In this document: positions 46,582-55,118 of the stretch, one piece after another
Layout: every line of letters starts with the position of its first letter
Numbering within the stretch: the stretch's first letter is position 1
Translations under genes and position numbers: made by a program
Assembly (NCBI RefSeq): GCF_000826185.2
Contig: NZ_LN648874.1
Coordinates: 372,001 to 436,000 of the forward strand
Reading direction: 5' to 3'
Length of the DNA: 64,000 nt
Origin: Microbacterium gorillae
Lineage (GTDB): Bacteria > Actinomycetota > Actinomycetes > Actinomycetales > Microbacteriaceae
The notes under the pieces: generated by a model
The model's input: only the letters and a program-made list of their open reading frames with translations
Told to the model about the DNA's origin: nothing
Databases searched by the model: none

Positions 46582-48021
46582 ATGAGCAGAATCAGCAGCC
46601 CGAATCCATCATCCGCGACGGGGATGAACCCGCCGCCGTCCAGCGGCGAGCGGTTCACGCGGACGGAATGGATCGCGATGGCCGTGCTGCTGACGGCGAA
46701 CTTCACCCTGGCGGTGGACTTCTCGATTCTGAACGTCGCGCTCCCGCACATCGGCCATGAGCTCGGGTTCGCCACCGGCTCGCTGCAGTGGATCGTCACC
46801 GCCTTCGCCCTGTGTGCGGCCGGGTTCACCCTGTTCTTCGGGCGGGTCGCCGACCTGTTCGGACGCAAGCGTCTGTTCCTGATCGGCATCGTGCTGCTGG
46901 GTGTGTCGTCGTTGGTCGGCGGACTGGCCGGCGACCCGGCCGTGCTGCTGACGGCCCGCGTCGGCCAGGGCATCGCCACCGCGATGGTCACGCCGGCCGC
47001 GCTCTCGCTCATGACCACGATGTTCCCGGAGGGGCCCGCCCGCTCGCGGGCACTCGGACTCAACGGCGCACTGATGGCCGCGGGCTTCACTGCCGGTGCC
47101 GTCCTCGGCGGTGTGCTGACCGGCACCGTCTCCTGGCGCTGGGCGTTCTTCATCAACGTCGTCGTCGCACTCCTCGTGCTGACGATCGCTCCGTTGGTGC
47201 TTCGTGAGCCGGCCAGGGGATCCCGTCCGCGCCTCGACCTGCCCGGTGCGGTCCTCGTGACGCTCGCCCTGGTGGCGCTCGTGTTCGGAATCGACACCGC
47301 CGGGCACAGCGGGTGGGCGCATCCGCGCACGTGGGGCCCGCTCGCGGCCGCCGTCATCCTGTTCGCGATCTTCCTGGCGATCGAGTCCCGCACCACCGAA
47401 CCGCTGATCGCGCCGGCCCTGCTGAGACGTCGGAACATCGCGTGGGGCAACCTCGCCGGGCTCCTGGCCTTCGCGACGGAGACGTCCCTGGTGTTCCTGC
47501 TGACGCTTTACCTGCAGGAGGTCCTCGGCTACACGGCGCTGACCGCGGGGTTGGTTCTCGGCGTTCTCGGCGTAGGCACGGTTCTCGGAGGACTTCTCGC
47601 GCCGAAGATCATCGGCAGGACGAACGCGCGCACGGCGATCGTGATCGGCTTCGTCGTCCAGGCTGCCGCGACGGTGCCGCTCGCGTTCGTCTCGGACAGT
47701 CGCCTCTGGCTGGCGCCGCTGCTGATCCTGACCTTCATCGGTGGTGTCGCGAACCTGGTCGCGATCGTCGGCTACGCCGTCGCTTCCACCTCCGGTGTCC
47801 CGCAGCGCCAGCAGGGGCTCGCGACCGGTCTGGTGACCATGAGCCAGCAGGTCGGCATCGCGCTGGGCACCCCGCTGATGTCGGCGATCGCCGTCAGTGT
47901 GACGGCGACGACTCTGCTGCCCGGAATCCGGCTCGCGATCGGTGTCAACACCGCTCTCACCCTCGTGGCCGGCCTCCTCGTCGCGCTCCTCCTGAAACGT
48001 TCCGACCGCCCGATGCCGTGA
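46582..48021 (+). CDS. MFS drug exporter, 14-helix (DHA2/EmrB-QacA) type
   Basis: 479 residues with about 14 hydrophobic helices. Motif A is visible as GRVADLFGRKRLF, and the antiporter motif region as LALALPHIG-like NVALPHIGHELGFATGSLQW. Likely a proton-driven exporter of hydrophobic compounds. The ATG at 46582 has GGGGAG directly upstream, close for a ribosome-binding site; the ATG at 46624 is an alternative. It converges on the MarR gene. Confidence 0.9.
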   Translation: MSRISSPNPSSATGMNPPPSSGERFTRTEWIAMAVLLTANFTLAVDFSILNVALPHIGHELGFATGSLQWIVTAFALCAAGFTLFFGRVADLFGRKRLFLIGIVLLGVSSLVGGLAGDPAVLLTARVGQGIATAMVTPAALSLMTTMFPEGPARSRALGLNGALMAAGFTAGAVLGGVLTGTVSWRWAFFINVVVALLVLTIAPLVLREPARGSRPRLDLPGAVLVTLALVALVFGIDTAGHSGWAHPRTWGPLAAAVILFAIFLAIESRTTEPLIAPALLRRRNIAWGNLAGLLAFATETSLVFLLTLYLQEVLGYTALTAGLVLGVLGVGTVLGGLLAPKIIGRTNARTAIVIGFVVQAAATVPLAFVSDSRLWLAPLLILTFIGGVANLVAIVGYAVASTSGVPQRQQGLATGLVTMSQQVGIALGTPLMSAIAVSVTATTLLPGIRLAIGVNTALTLVAGLLVALLLKRSDRPMP

Positions 48022-48045
48022 CGACGGCGTCCGGTGTTCAGGCGA

Positions 48046-48516
48046 TCATGCGCGCGGCTCCACCTCGTCCGGAGTTGATCGCGCGTGCTGCCAGAGCAGG
48101 AGAAGGTGACGGCGGAGCGCATCGCGCTGGGTTGTGTCGAGAGGGGCCAGAAGGTCCTCTTCGATGGAACCGGCGGCAACCGCGAGTTCCTTCGCCGCCG
48201 CAACCCCGCTGTCGGTGAGTTCGACGGTCCGGCGGCGTCTGTCCGTCGGGTCGTCGGAGCGCGAAATGAGGCCGCGGCGCTCGAGCGGAGTGAGGACCGG
48301 GCCCATGTTGCGCGGGTCGACCAGGGTCGCGTCGGCAAGGGCTGTGGCACCCATCGGGCCCGCCGCGAGCAGGGTCAGCAGGATCGCGTGGTGATGGGGG
48401 GTCAGATCACGCTGTGCGAGAACGTCCATCCAGGACCGCGTCGCGAGGACACCGAGCTGTGAGATCAGGAATCCTGTTGAGGTCTGGAAAGGGACGTCGG
48501 TCGGCATGTCCCACAT
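48046..48516 (-). CDS. MarR-family transcriptional regulator
   Basis: 156 residues. Winged helix in GATALADATLVDPRNMGPVLTPLERRGLISRSDDPTDRRRRTVELT. Starts at ATG 48516 or 48507. It is divergent from the SDR at 48557 over 40 bp that contain a palindrome and a direct repeat, so it probably controls that gene and itself. Confidence 0.9.
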   Translation of the reverse strand: MWDMPTDVPFQTSTGFLISQLGVLATRSWMDVLAQRDLTPHHHAILLTLLAAGPMGATALADATLVDPRNMGPVLTPLERRGLISRSDDPTDRRRRTVELTDSGVAAAKELAVAAGSIEEDLLAPLDTTQRDALRRHLLLLWQHARSTPDEVEPRA

Positions 48517-48548
48517 GATACTTGAAGACAGTCATGGATCATGATACT
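48514..48548. promoter_or_regulatory. candidate MarR operator/promoter between divergent genes
   Basis: CATGATACT occurs at 48514-48522 and 48540-48548 (26-bp offset). TCATG-GAT-CATGA at 48532-48544 is an inverted repeat. GATACT (48543-48548) lies eight bases before the SDR ATG and may be its -10, so operator and promoter overlap. Confidence 0.55.
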
Positions 48549-48556
48549 CATCGTTC

Positions 48557-49360
48557 ATGACTATTATGGTGACCGGCGCGACGAGCGGTATCGGACTGGC
48601 GAGCGTGATCGCCCTCGGCCACCGTGGTCGAGACGTGGTCGCGATCGGGCGTTCGGAGGAAACCGTTGCGCGTGCCGTCGAGACGGCCAAAGCGAACGGC
48701 GTCACTGGCCGGCTGTCCTCGTACGTCGCTGACCTCGCCCACCGCGATCAGGTCGTCGCTCTGTCTCAAGCCGTCGCCGCCGACCACCAGCGACTCGACG
48801 GGCTCGTGATGTGCGCGGCCGTCGTCAACCCGATCCGCGCGGTCACCGATGGCGTGGACACCACGCTGGCGGTCAACCATCTCGCGCCCGTGCTGCTGGC
48901 CAGGCTCTTGGATCAGACCGTGAACGTCGGACGAATCGTGCTGTTGTCCTCTTCTCAGCACTCCGCGGCCGGACCGTTCGATCCGGCGGTCTTCGAGTCC
49001 GGTTCGCCGGCGTCTGGGATGCGCCGATATGAGGCGACCAAACTGCTGAATCTGCTGTTCGCTGCGGGTCGGATCGAGCACCCGCACCGGGCACCGATGG
49101 AGGTGATCGACCCCGGGTTCGTGCGAACCGGCTTGGGCCGCAATGCCCGCGGCGCGTTTCGGCTCCTGCTCACACTCACTCGCCCGCTGCAGGTCAGCCC
49201 TGCGGTTCCGGCACGATTGATCGCGGATCGACTTGACGCCGCCGACTTCCGGGACGGCTCGTATCGGGCCGCGAAGGGGCCTGCGAAGAAGGCGGCGAAC
49301 GCGCGGGATCAGGCAGCCGTTGACCGCGCGTGGGAGTGGACCGAGGACCAGCTCGCGTGA
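48557..49360 (+). CDS. short-chain dehydrogenase/reductase (SDR)
   Basis: 267 residues. Cofactor motif IMVTGATSGIGLASV; catalytic YEATK with Ser in VLLSSSQHS. The substrate-binding C-terminus has no clear relatives here. No ribosome-binding site, so possibly leaderless. Regulated, by position, by the divergent MarR gene. Confidence 0.87.
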   Translation: MTIMVTGATSGIGLASVIALGHRGRDVVAIGRSEETVARAVETAKANGVTGRLSSYVADLAHRDQVVALSQAVAADHQRLDGLVMCAAVVNPIRAVTDGVDTTLAVNHLAPVLLARLLDQTVNVGRIVLLSSSQHSAAGPFDPAVFESGSPASGMRRYEATKLLNLLFAAGRIEHPHRAPMEVIDPGFVRTGLGRNARGAFRLLLTLTRPLQVSPAVPARLIADRLDAADFRDGSYRAAKGPAKKAANARDQAAVDRAWEWTEDQLA

Positions 49361-49381
49361 CCGGCCTTCCGGGCGGAAGAC

Positions 49382-49409
49382 GAAGGCCCGAGCGGATGCT
49401 CGGGCCTTC
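49382..49409. terminator. terminator hairpin after the SDR gene
   Basis: A perfect 12-bp stem (GAAGGCCCGAGC at 49382-49393 with 49398-49409), loop GGAT, followed by CTTGG. It ends two bases before the tRNA-His gene on the other strand and may serve both. Confidence 0.75.
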
Positions 49410-49411
49410 CT

Positions 49412-49488
49412 TGGGGTGGCTAACGGGACTTGAACCCGCGACCCCCGCGACCACAACGCGGTGCTCTACCAACTGAGCTATAGCCACC
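49412..49488 (-). tRNA. tRNA-His (anticodon GTG)
   Basis: The minus strand folds as a cloverleaf: acceptor GTGGCTA with TAGCCAC, D arm GCTCAGTTGGTAGAGC, anticodon loop TTGTGGT, T arm with GGTTCAAGTCC. An extra G at 49488 can be the G-1 that pairs with C73, and CCA is encoded at 49412-49414. Confidence 0.97.
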
Positions 49489-49524
49489 ATGTTTCCCGCT
49501 CAGCGGGGCAACCTGTCTATTGTG

Positions 49525-50151
49525 TCACATGTTCTGAGCGAACGATGACACGGCCGCCTGGGACGCCTCGCGCGCCTCCTCGCTGGTCGGACCCGGGTCC
49601 GGAACGAACACCGCGCGGCGGTAGTAGTCGAGCTCGCGGATCGACTCCAGGATGTCCGCGAGTGCGCGGTGTCCACCGTCCTTCTCGGGTGCCTGGAAGT
49701 ACGCACGCGGGTACCAGCGGCGCGAGAGTTCCTTGATGGAGGACACATCCACGTTGCGGTAGTGCAGGAAGTGGTCGACGCGCGGCATGTACTTCGCCAG
49801 GAACATCCGGTCCGTGCCGATCGTGCTGCCGGCCAGCGGAGCCTTGCCCTCGAGCGGCACGAAGCGCTGGATGTACTCGAGCGACATCGCTTCCGCCTCG
49901 CCGAGGGGAACGCCGTTCGGGATCTCCGCGAGGAGACCCGAGGTACGGTGCATGTTCGTGACGAACGCATTCATGTTCGTCAGAGCCGAATCGTCCGGCT
50001 TGATGACGACCTGGAAGCCGGGGTCGAGGATGTTCAACTCGAAATCGGTGATGACGATCGCGATCTCGACGAGCTCATCGACGCCGAGGTCGAGGCCGGT
50101 CATCTCGCAGTCGATCCAGACCAGGCGGTCGCTGTCCACAGAGGAAACCAT
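49525..50151 (-). CDS. orn: oligoribonuclease
   Basis: Degrades 2-5 nt RNA (and pGpG) to mononucleotides. 208 residues of the DEDDh exonuclease family: D14 and E16 in [28 protein letters not shown], and the catalytic His/Asp in [13 protein letters not shown]. The ATG at 50151 has TAGACT six bases upstream on the minus strand. Confidence 0.96.
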   Translation of the reverse strand: MVSSVDSDRLVWIDCEMTGLDLGVDELVEIAIVITDFELNILDPGFQVVIKPDDSALTNMNAFVTNMHRTSGLLAEIPNGVPLGEAEAMSLEYIQRFVPLEGKAPLAGSTIGTDRMFLAKYMPRVDHFLHYRNVDVSSIKELSRRWYPRAYFQAPEKDGGHRALADILESIRELDYYRRAVFVPDPGPTSEEAREASQAAVSSFAQNM

Positions 50152-50157
50152 GGCCCC

Positions 50158-50163
50158 AGTCTA
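50158..50163 (-). promoter_or_regulatory. -10 box of orn, six bases before the ATG
   Basis: TAGACT on the minus strand, then GGGGCC, then ATG at 50151; leaderless geometry. Confidence 0.55.
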
Positions 50164-50200
50164 CCGACGGGTGCCGACCCTTGACGGTGCTCCGTCCTCG

Positions 50201-50273
50201 TCCCCCATAGGTGATTCGAACACCTGACCGGCGGATTAGAAGGCCGCTGCTCTATCCACTGAGCTAATGGGGG
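50201..50273 (-). tRNA. tRNA-Arg (anticodon TCT)
   Basis: On the minus strand: acceptor CCCCCAT with ATGGGGG, D arm GCTCAGTGGATAGAGC, anticodon loop CTTCTAA, T arm AGGTGTTCGAATCACCT, discriminator A. CCA is not encoded. The closing 31-39 pair of the anticodon stem is C-U, as I recall from other actinobacterial tRNA-Arg(TCT). Confidence 0.96.
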
Positions 50274-50309
50274 TCACCCCAAGCGTAACGGCTCGACCTC
50301 GGCGGCCGG

Positions 50310-50546
50310 TCAGAGCCATCGGAGGCACTGGACGGCCTCGGCCATGCTCCAGAATGCGCCCTGTTCCACGAAGGTCCCTGTCGGGACGTGGTAGCGGCGA
50401 GCATGGTAGCGGGAGCCCTCCTCGCCGGCGTGCACGGCGATGTGCCCGAGGACGCGGCCGGTCGTCGCCAGGACGCGGAACGTCGTCGCGTTCACGGGGA
50501 TCAGCCGTTCCGGGCGGGTCTGCGTGGCCGGTGCCGTGGTGATCAT
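50310..50546 (-). CDS. small unknown protein
   Basis: 78 residues, soluble, basic, with a beta-rich central stretch (FRVLATTGRVLGHIAVHAGE) and a C-terminal FWSMAEAVQCLRWL. No family recognised. AAGGAGG lies six bases before its ATG, a strong argument that it is translated. Confidence 0.65.
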   Translation of the reverse strand: MITTAPATQTRPERLIPVNATTFRVLATTGRVLGHIAVHAGEEGSRYHARRYHVPTGTFVEQGAFWSMAEAVQCLRWL

Positions 50547-50668
50547 CTGCGCCTCCTTCGGGCGTGTCTTCGTCGGTGACGCTACGCGGGGGGACGGACA
50601 TCGCGGGAACAGAGGCGACGAGCGTAGCGTTGCTGTGCATGCGGACCGACCGCGGCGAAGGAGGACTC

Positions 50669-51190
50669 ATGGAGACGTACGTGCTGGCCGGAGGGTGCTT
50701 CTGGTGCCTGGACGCGGCGTACCGCGCGTTGAACGGTGTGTCCGAAGTGGTGTCCGCCTACACCGGTGGAGTGGTCGAGAACCCCAGCTACGAAGCGGTC
50801 TGCACGGGTCGCACGGGACACGCGGAGGCGGTGGCGGTCACCTTCGATCCCGACGTCATCCCGCGTGAGGTCATCCTGGACGCGTTCTTCACCATGCACG
50901 ACCCCCGTCAGCTCAATCGACAGGGGAACGACATCGGCACGCAGTACCGGTCGGCGATGTTCCCCGCCGACGACGGCCAGCGGGAGCTGTTCGAGGCGGC
51001 CCGAGATCGCGCGAACGACACGTGGGGTGGAGGAGTCGTCACCACGATCGAGCCTCTCGGCAAGCTCTACCCCGCCGAGGATTACCACCAGGACTTCTTC
51101 GCCAAGAACCCGACGCAGGGCTATTGCCTGGCCGTCGCCGTGCCGAAGGTCAACAAGGTTCGCGCCGCGTTCTCGAAGTACCTGCGCTGA
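50669..51190 (+). CDS. msrA: peptide methionine-S-sulfoxide reductase MsrA
   Basis: Repairs Met-S-sulfoxide in proteins. 173 residues from the ATG at 50669 after AAGGAGG. The catalytic motif GGCFWCLDAAYR (nucleophile Cys10), the TGHAEAV region and the C-terminal DYHQDFF are all present. Confidence 0.96.
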   Translation: METYVLAGGCFWCLDAAYRALNGVSEVVSAYTGGVVENPSYEAVCTGRTGHAEAVAVTFDPDVIPREVILDAFFTMHDPRQLNRQGNDIGTQYRSAMFPADDGQRELFEAARDRANDTWGGGVVTTIEPLGKLYPAEDYHQDFFAKNPTQGYCLAVAVPKVNKVRAAFSKYLR

Positions 51191-51285
51191 GGCTCCCGTT
51201 CCTCCCCAGTGCGGGCATCGCCCCTCCTGTTGCCGGCGGCGTCCACGCTGTCCCGCTCGGACCGTGATCGCGTCACGATCATCTG

Positions 51286-51320
51286 GATCCGGCGTCGCAC
51301 GGGCACGGCGACGCCGGATC
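51286..51320 (+). terminator. 13-bp perfect hairpin between msrA and ssb
   Basis: GATCCGGCGTCGC (51286-51298) pairs with GCGACGCCGGATC (51308-51320), loop of nine. It may end the msrA transcript; it lies 33 bases before the ssb start. No T-run. Confidence 0.6.
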
Positions 51321-51353
51321 GGGCCGCAGAGGGTCTGCGGAGGAGGGATGGAG

Positions 51354-51848
51354 ATGACGGAGAACATCACAGCGGTCGGCAACGTCGCGTCGGAACCGAA
51401 GCAGGGCGTCAGCTCGAAGGGGGACGCCTACACGTCCTTCCGACTGGCCGCCGAATCGCGTCGCCGCAACACGCTCACCGGAGAGTGGGAGGACGGTGAT
51501 CCGAATTGGTTCACCGTCTTCGCCTACCGAGCGCTCGGCGAGAACACGTACGCGTCCGTGCGCGTCGGCGATCGGGTCGTCGTGAGCGGACGGTTGCGGC
51601 TGCAACCGTGGGCGAACGGCGACAAGCAGGGGACATCGGTCAGCATCGCCGCGGACGCACTGGGCCCGGATCTCAAGTGGGGTACGACCACCTTCCGGCG
51701 CGTTCGGCGCGGCGGCCCGGTCGACCCGGACTCCGGCTTCAGCGCGGCGGATCCGGAGTCTGAGGGCAGCGTGCCGAATGACACGCCGGTGGCCTTCGCG
51801 GCCATGGAAGACCTCCTCGATGTGGAGGATGTCGCTGCGCCGTTCTGA
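51354..51848 (+). CDS. single-stranded DNA-binding protein (SSB-like)
   Basis: 164 residues with an OB fold: ITAVGNVASEP, TSFRLAAESRRR, NWFTVFAYRALGENTYASVRVGDRVVVSGRL. The tail is acidic but ends AAPF, not the standard DDDIPF, so it is probably a second, divergent SSB. GGAGGAGG gives good spacing to the ATG at 51354. Confidence 0.88.
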   Translation: MTENITAVGNVASEPKQGVSSKGDAYTSFRLAAESRRRNTLTGEWEDGDPNWFTVFAYRALGENTYASVRVGDRVVVSGRLRLQPWANGDKQGTSVSIAADALGPDLKWGTTTFRRVRRGGPVDPDSGFSAADPESEGSVPNDTPVAFAAMEDLLDVEDVAAPF

Positions 51849-51902
51849 GCTCATGAGGCCGAACGGGCACCGGCCGTCCAGGGAACGGGGGATCGTCCCG
51901 TC

Positions 51903-51908
51903 TAGAGT
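51903..51908 (+). promoter_or_regulatory. possible -10 box of the damaged lipoprotein gene
   Basis: TAGAGT directly before the G/C homopolymer tract. Confidence 0.35.
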
Positions 51909-52102
51909 GGCGGGGGGGCCCGCCGCCCGCCGCCCCCCCACCCCGCCGCACCGACCCCCCCCCCTTTCGCGTCCGCGCCGCTGGCCGGGTGCACGGCGAC
52001 GCCCGGACCCCCCCCCTCCCCCACCGCCCCCCCCCTCCCCCCGGGGGGGGGGGGTGCCCCCGCGCCCCGCACCCACGCCCCCCCGCCGCCCTGCCCCCCC
52101 CG
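51909..52102. other. C/G homopolymer tract, probably unreliable sequence
   Basis: About 190 bases made mostly of C and G runs, including 10 C at 51955-51964 and 12 G at 52043-52054. Base use is unlike anything else in the window. It sits where the promoter-to-signal-peptide part of the following gene is expected, and open frames through it encode proline/glycine/arginine runs with no protein character. Confidence 0.8.
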
Positions 52103-52570
52103 TTTTCCGCTCGGGCGCTGCGGGCGGGTTGCCCGCCGCCGCCGGACCCCGCCACTTCCCTCACGGCCTCTCCGGTCCACTCGGAGTCCACGCCGGACGC
52201 CACCGTTCCGGAGACGCCGACCGCGAAGAAGGAACCGGTCGCCTTCGTCCCCGATGGCTCCGCCGAGGACAACCTGCCGATCTTCACTCAGACGGTCAAC
52301 GCCGTGTGGGGGAGCGCCGACAAGATGCGTGGACGGGCGTACATCGATGCCCTGATCGCCGCGGGGTTCACGGACACGTCCGCGATGCAGCTCACCAGCG
52401 ACACCACCACGGTCGGGAACGAAGCCGAGACGATGCTGTTCTCCGTGCTCGTGAAGGGCAAGTGCCTGGTCGGCCAGGTCGGCCAGGCGACCGGAAACCC
52501 GGTCACGGAGGTGGCGGCGCCCCTCGGCGACGGGGTCTGCCTCCTGGGCAAGACCGTCCCCGTCCAGTGA
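51989..52570 (+). pseudogene. DUF6993-like lipoprotein, 5' part corrupted
   Basis: The last 130 or so residues (from about 52160) look like a real exported protein: DNLPIFTQTVNAVWGSADKM, two cysteines (GKCLVGQVGQ and DGVCLLGKT) that could form a disulfide, and a Ser/Thr/Pro-rich linker before them. It resembles the DUF6993 family of Microbacteriaceae lipoproteins. The start given is only the longest open frame; the real signal peptide and lipobox are hidden in the homopolymer tract. Real gene or sequencing damage cannot be told apart here. Confidence 0.6.
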
Positions 52571-52830
52571 CCTGCTGACGGTCTCCGGGCCCCGCGAGCG
52601 TTTCGCCCTCTCGTCCCGGCGCGGCCGATCGACCGCGACGCCGTCGACCCGATGCGTGCGGGCGCCACGGACGCTGCCCGTGCACGCCCGCCACCCCGCT
52701 TCGGCGCCCGCAGGCCCGGTAGGCTGGTGGGGACATCACGGGAGGTGCTCGCCGCGCGCGGCCGGAGCCCGACATCATCCGCGCTGACCCGTGGGCGCGA
52801 AGACGACACATTCAAGGACGTGGGAGCCGC
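52571..52830. promoter_or_regulatory. leader region of ettA
   Basis: A 260-bp gap without a gene. TAGGCT at 52720-52725 is a plausible -10 for ettA, giving a leader of about 100 nt. Confidence 0.4.
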
Positions 52831-54510
52831 ATGGCTGAATACATCTACCAGATGGTGCGAGCACGCAAGAAGGTGGGCGACAAGCTCATCCTCGACGACG
52901 TGACGATGGCCTTCCTGCCGGGCGCGAAGATCGGCATGGTCGGCCCGAACGGCGCCGGTAAGTCGACGATCCTGAAGATCATGGCGGGACTGGACGCACC
53001 GTCCAACGGAGACGCCACACTCACGCCCGGCTTCTCTGTCGGCATCCTGATGCAGGAGCCCGAGCTCGACGAGTCCAAGACGGTGCTGGAGAACATCCAG
53101 GACGGTCTGCCGGTCAAGGCCAAGCTGGACCGCTTCAACGAGATCTCCGCGCTGATGGCCGAGCCGGATGCCGATTTCGATGCTCTGCTGGCCGAGATGG
53201 GCACGCTGCAGGAGGACATCGACGCGGCCGACGGCTGGGACCTGGACTCCCAGCTCGAGCAGGCGATGGACGCCCTGCGCACCCCGCCGGCGGACGCCGC
53301 GATCGCCCCGCTGTCCGGTGGTGAGAAGCGCCGCGTGGCGCTGGCCAAGCTGCTGCTGCAGAAGCCCGACCTCCTTCTGCTCGACGAGCCCACCAACCAC
53401 CTGGACGCGGAGAGCGTGCAGTGGCTGGAGCAGCACCTGCAGTCCTACAAGGGTGCCGTCATCGCGATCACCCACGACCGGTACTTCCTGGACCACGTCG
53501 CCGAGTGGATCGCCGAGGTCGACCGCGGCCGGCTGTATCCGTATGAGGGCAACTACTCGACCTACCTCGAGAAGAAGCAGGAGCGCCTGGACATCCAGGG
53601 CAAGAAGGACGCCAAGCTCGCCAAGCGCCTGAAGGACGAACTCGACTGGGTCCGCTCCAGCGCGAAGGGCCGCCAGACCAAGTCGAAGGCGCGCCTGGCC
53701 CGCTACGAGGAGATGGCCGCCGAGGCCGAGCGCACGCGGAAGCTGGACTTCGAGGAGATCCAGATCCCCGCCGGTCCGCGCCTGGGCTCGATCGTCATCG
53801 AGGCGAAGAAGCTGCAGAAGGGCTTCGACGGCCGCTCGCTCATCGACGGCCTGAGCTTCAGCCTGCCGCCGAACGGCATCGTCGGTGTCATCGGTCCGAA
53901 CGGTGTCGGTAAGACCACGCTGTTCAAGACGATCGTCGGCCTCGAGCCGCTCGACGGTGGCGATCTGAAGATCGGTGAGACGGTCAAGATCAGCTACGTC
54001 GACCAGAGCCGCGCGAACATCGACCCGAACAAGACACTGTGGGAGGTCGTCTCCGACGGCCTGGACATCATCACGGTCGGCAAGACCGAGATCCCGTCGC
54101 GTGCGTACGTGTCGAAGTTCGGCTTCAAGGGTCCGGACCAGCAGAAGAAGGCCGGTGTGCTCTCCGGTGGTGAGCGCAACCGGCTGAACCTGGCGCTGAC
54201 GCTCAAGGAGGGCGGCAACCTTCTGCTGCTCGACGAGCCGACCAACGACCTGGACGTCGAGACCCTGTCCAGCCTGGAGAACGCTCTTCTGGAGTTCCCC
54301 GGTTGCGCTGTGGTCATCACCCACGACCGGTGGTTCCTGGACCGCATCGCAACGCACATCCTGGCCTACGAAGGCACCGAGGAGAACCCGGACCAGTGGC
54401 ACTGGTTCGAGGGCAACTTCGAAGCCTATGAGGAGAACAAGATCGTGCGCATGGGCCCCGAGGCGGCCCGCCCGCACCGCACCACGCACCGCAAGCTGAC
54501 CCGTGACTGA
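52831..54510 (+). CDS. ettA: energy-dependent translational throttle protein EttA (ABC-F)
   Basis: Ribosome-associated ABC-F ATPase that gates entry into the elongation cycle according to ATP level. 559 residues. Two ATPase domains: Walker A GPNGAGKST and GPNGVGKTT, signatures LSGGEKRRVALAKLLLQ and LSGGERNRLNLALTLKEG, Walker B LLLLDEPTNHLD and LLLLDEPTNDLD. An arm insertion is present in the first domain and a linker of charged helices between the two. No membrane domain. Confidence 0.96.
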   Translation: MAEYIYQMVRARKKVGDKLILDDVTMAFLPGAKIGMVGPNGAGKSTILKIMAGLDAPSNGDATLTPGFSVGILMQEPELDESKTVLENIQDGLPVKAKLDRFNEISALMAEPDADFDALLAEMGTLQEDIDAADGWDLDSQLEQAMDALRTPPADAAIAPLSGGEKRRVALAKLLLQKPDLLLLDEPTNHLDAESVQWLEQHLQSYKGAVIAITHDRYFLDHVAEWIAEVDRGRLYPYEGNYSTYLEKKQERLDIQGKKDAKLAKRLKDELDWVRSSAKGRQTKSKARLARYEEMAAEAERTRKLDFEEIQIPAGPRLGSIVIEAKKLQKGFDGRSLIDGLSFSLPPNGIVGVIGPNGVGKTTLFKTIVGLEPLDGGDLKIGETVKISYVDQSRANIDPNKTLWEVVSDGLDIITVGKTEIPSRAYVSKFGFKGPDQQKKAGVLSGGERNRLNLALTLKEGGNLLLLDEPTNDLDVETLSSLENALLEFPGCAVVITHDRWFLDRIATHILAYEGTEENPDQWHWFEGNFEAYEENKIVRMGPEAARPHRTTHRKLTRD

Positions 54511-54988
54511 CACCCGTCGCCTGCACGTTCCCATCCACCTGCGGTGGGGGGACCTCGACGCGTTCAACCACGTCAACAACACCTCGATGCTGAAGCTCCT
54601 GGAAGAGGTTCGTGTTCGCGCGTTCTGGCTTCCGGGCCCCGGGGAGGAGGCGCCGGACACGGCGGTCCTCGCCGCCAGCCTCGACGTCGGCGTGCTGACG
54701 CTGGTCGCTCGGCAGGAGATCGAGTACCTCGCGCCGGTGCCGTACCGGCGCAATCCGCTCGATGTGCAGTTGTGGTTCGCCAAGCTCGGCGGCTCGAGCA
54801 TGGACATCTGCTACGAGGTGTGGAGCCCCGTCGAGGAGCCGGGCGAGCCCGTGCTGTACGCTCGCGCGACCTCGGTCATCGTGATGGCCGACGCCGTCAC
54901 CGGCCGCCCGGTGCGACTGACCGACGAGCAGCGCGCCGCCTGGTCGCCGTACCTCGGCGAGCCGGTCGCCTACACGCACCGCCGCTGA
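54503..54988 (+). CDS. acyl-CoA thioesterase, 4-hydroxybenzoyl-CoA thioesterase/YbgC-like
   Basis: 161 residues, hotdog fold. RWGDLDAFNHVNNTSMLKLLEE carries the catalytic Asp of this family. GTG start overlapping the ettA stop by eight bases, so the two are co-translated. Confidence 0.88.
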   Translation: MTDTRRLHVPIHLRWGDLDAFNHVNNTSMLKLLEEVRVRAFWLPGPGEEAPDTAVLAASLDVGVLTLVARQEIEYLAPVPYRRNPLDVQLWFAKLGGSSMDICYEVWSPVEEPGEPVLYARATSVIVMADAVTGRPVRLTDEQRAAWSPYLGEPVAYTHRR

Positions 54989-54993
54989 GACGA

Positions 54994-55032
54994 CGCGAAG
55001 CCCTCCGGAACCGCGTTCCGGAGGGCTTCGCG
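54994..55032. terminator. 18-bp terminator hairpin
   Basis: Perfect stem (CGCGAAGCCCTCCGGAAC at 54994-55011 with 55015-55032), three-base loop. It sits between convergent genes; no T-run on either side. Confidence 0.8.
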
Positions 55033-55036
55033 TGCC

Positions 55037-55107
55037 CGCGAGACACCCGGGCACGGCCGAGACTCCGCGCATTGCGGGGTTTCTCGGACGTGCCTGGGTG
55101 TCTCGCG
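55037..55107. terminator. second, larger hairpin between the same convergent genes
   Basis: Arms of 19 bases (55037-55055 and 55089-55107) with one G-T mismatch, and an imperfect inner stem (CCGAGA / TCTCGG). Probably the terminator of the gene coming from the right. Confidence 0.65.
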
Positions 55108-55118
55108 GAGGAAGTGAG

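Noticed and set aside
49412..50273. tRNA genes as integration sites with attached island
   Set aside because: No integrase and no direct repeat of the tRNA 3' end was noticed; orn and msrA are ordinary chromosomal genes.
51909..52102. The C/G tract as a G-quadruplex switch or a new coding repeat
   Set aside because: Runs are irregular and proteins from all frames lack character; poor sequence quality is simpler.
52288..54807. A very long open frame antisense to ettA
   Set aside because: High GC leaves the antisense frame open; it has no domains, while the sense strand encodes a complete ABC-F protein. The same applies to long antisense frames over glgB, glgX, glgE and ligA.
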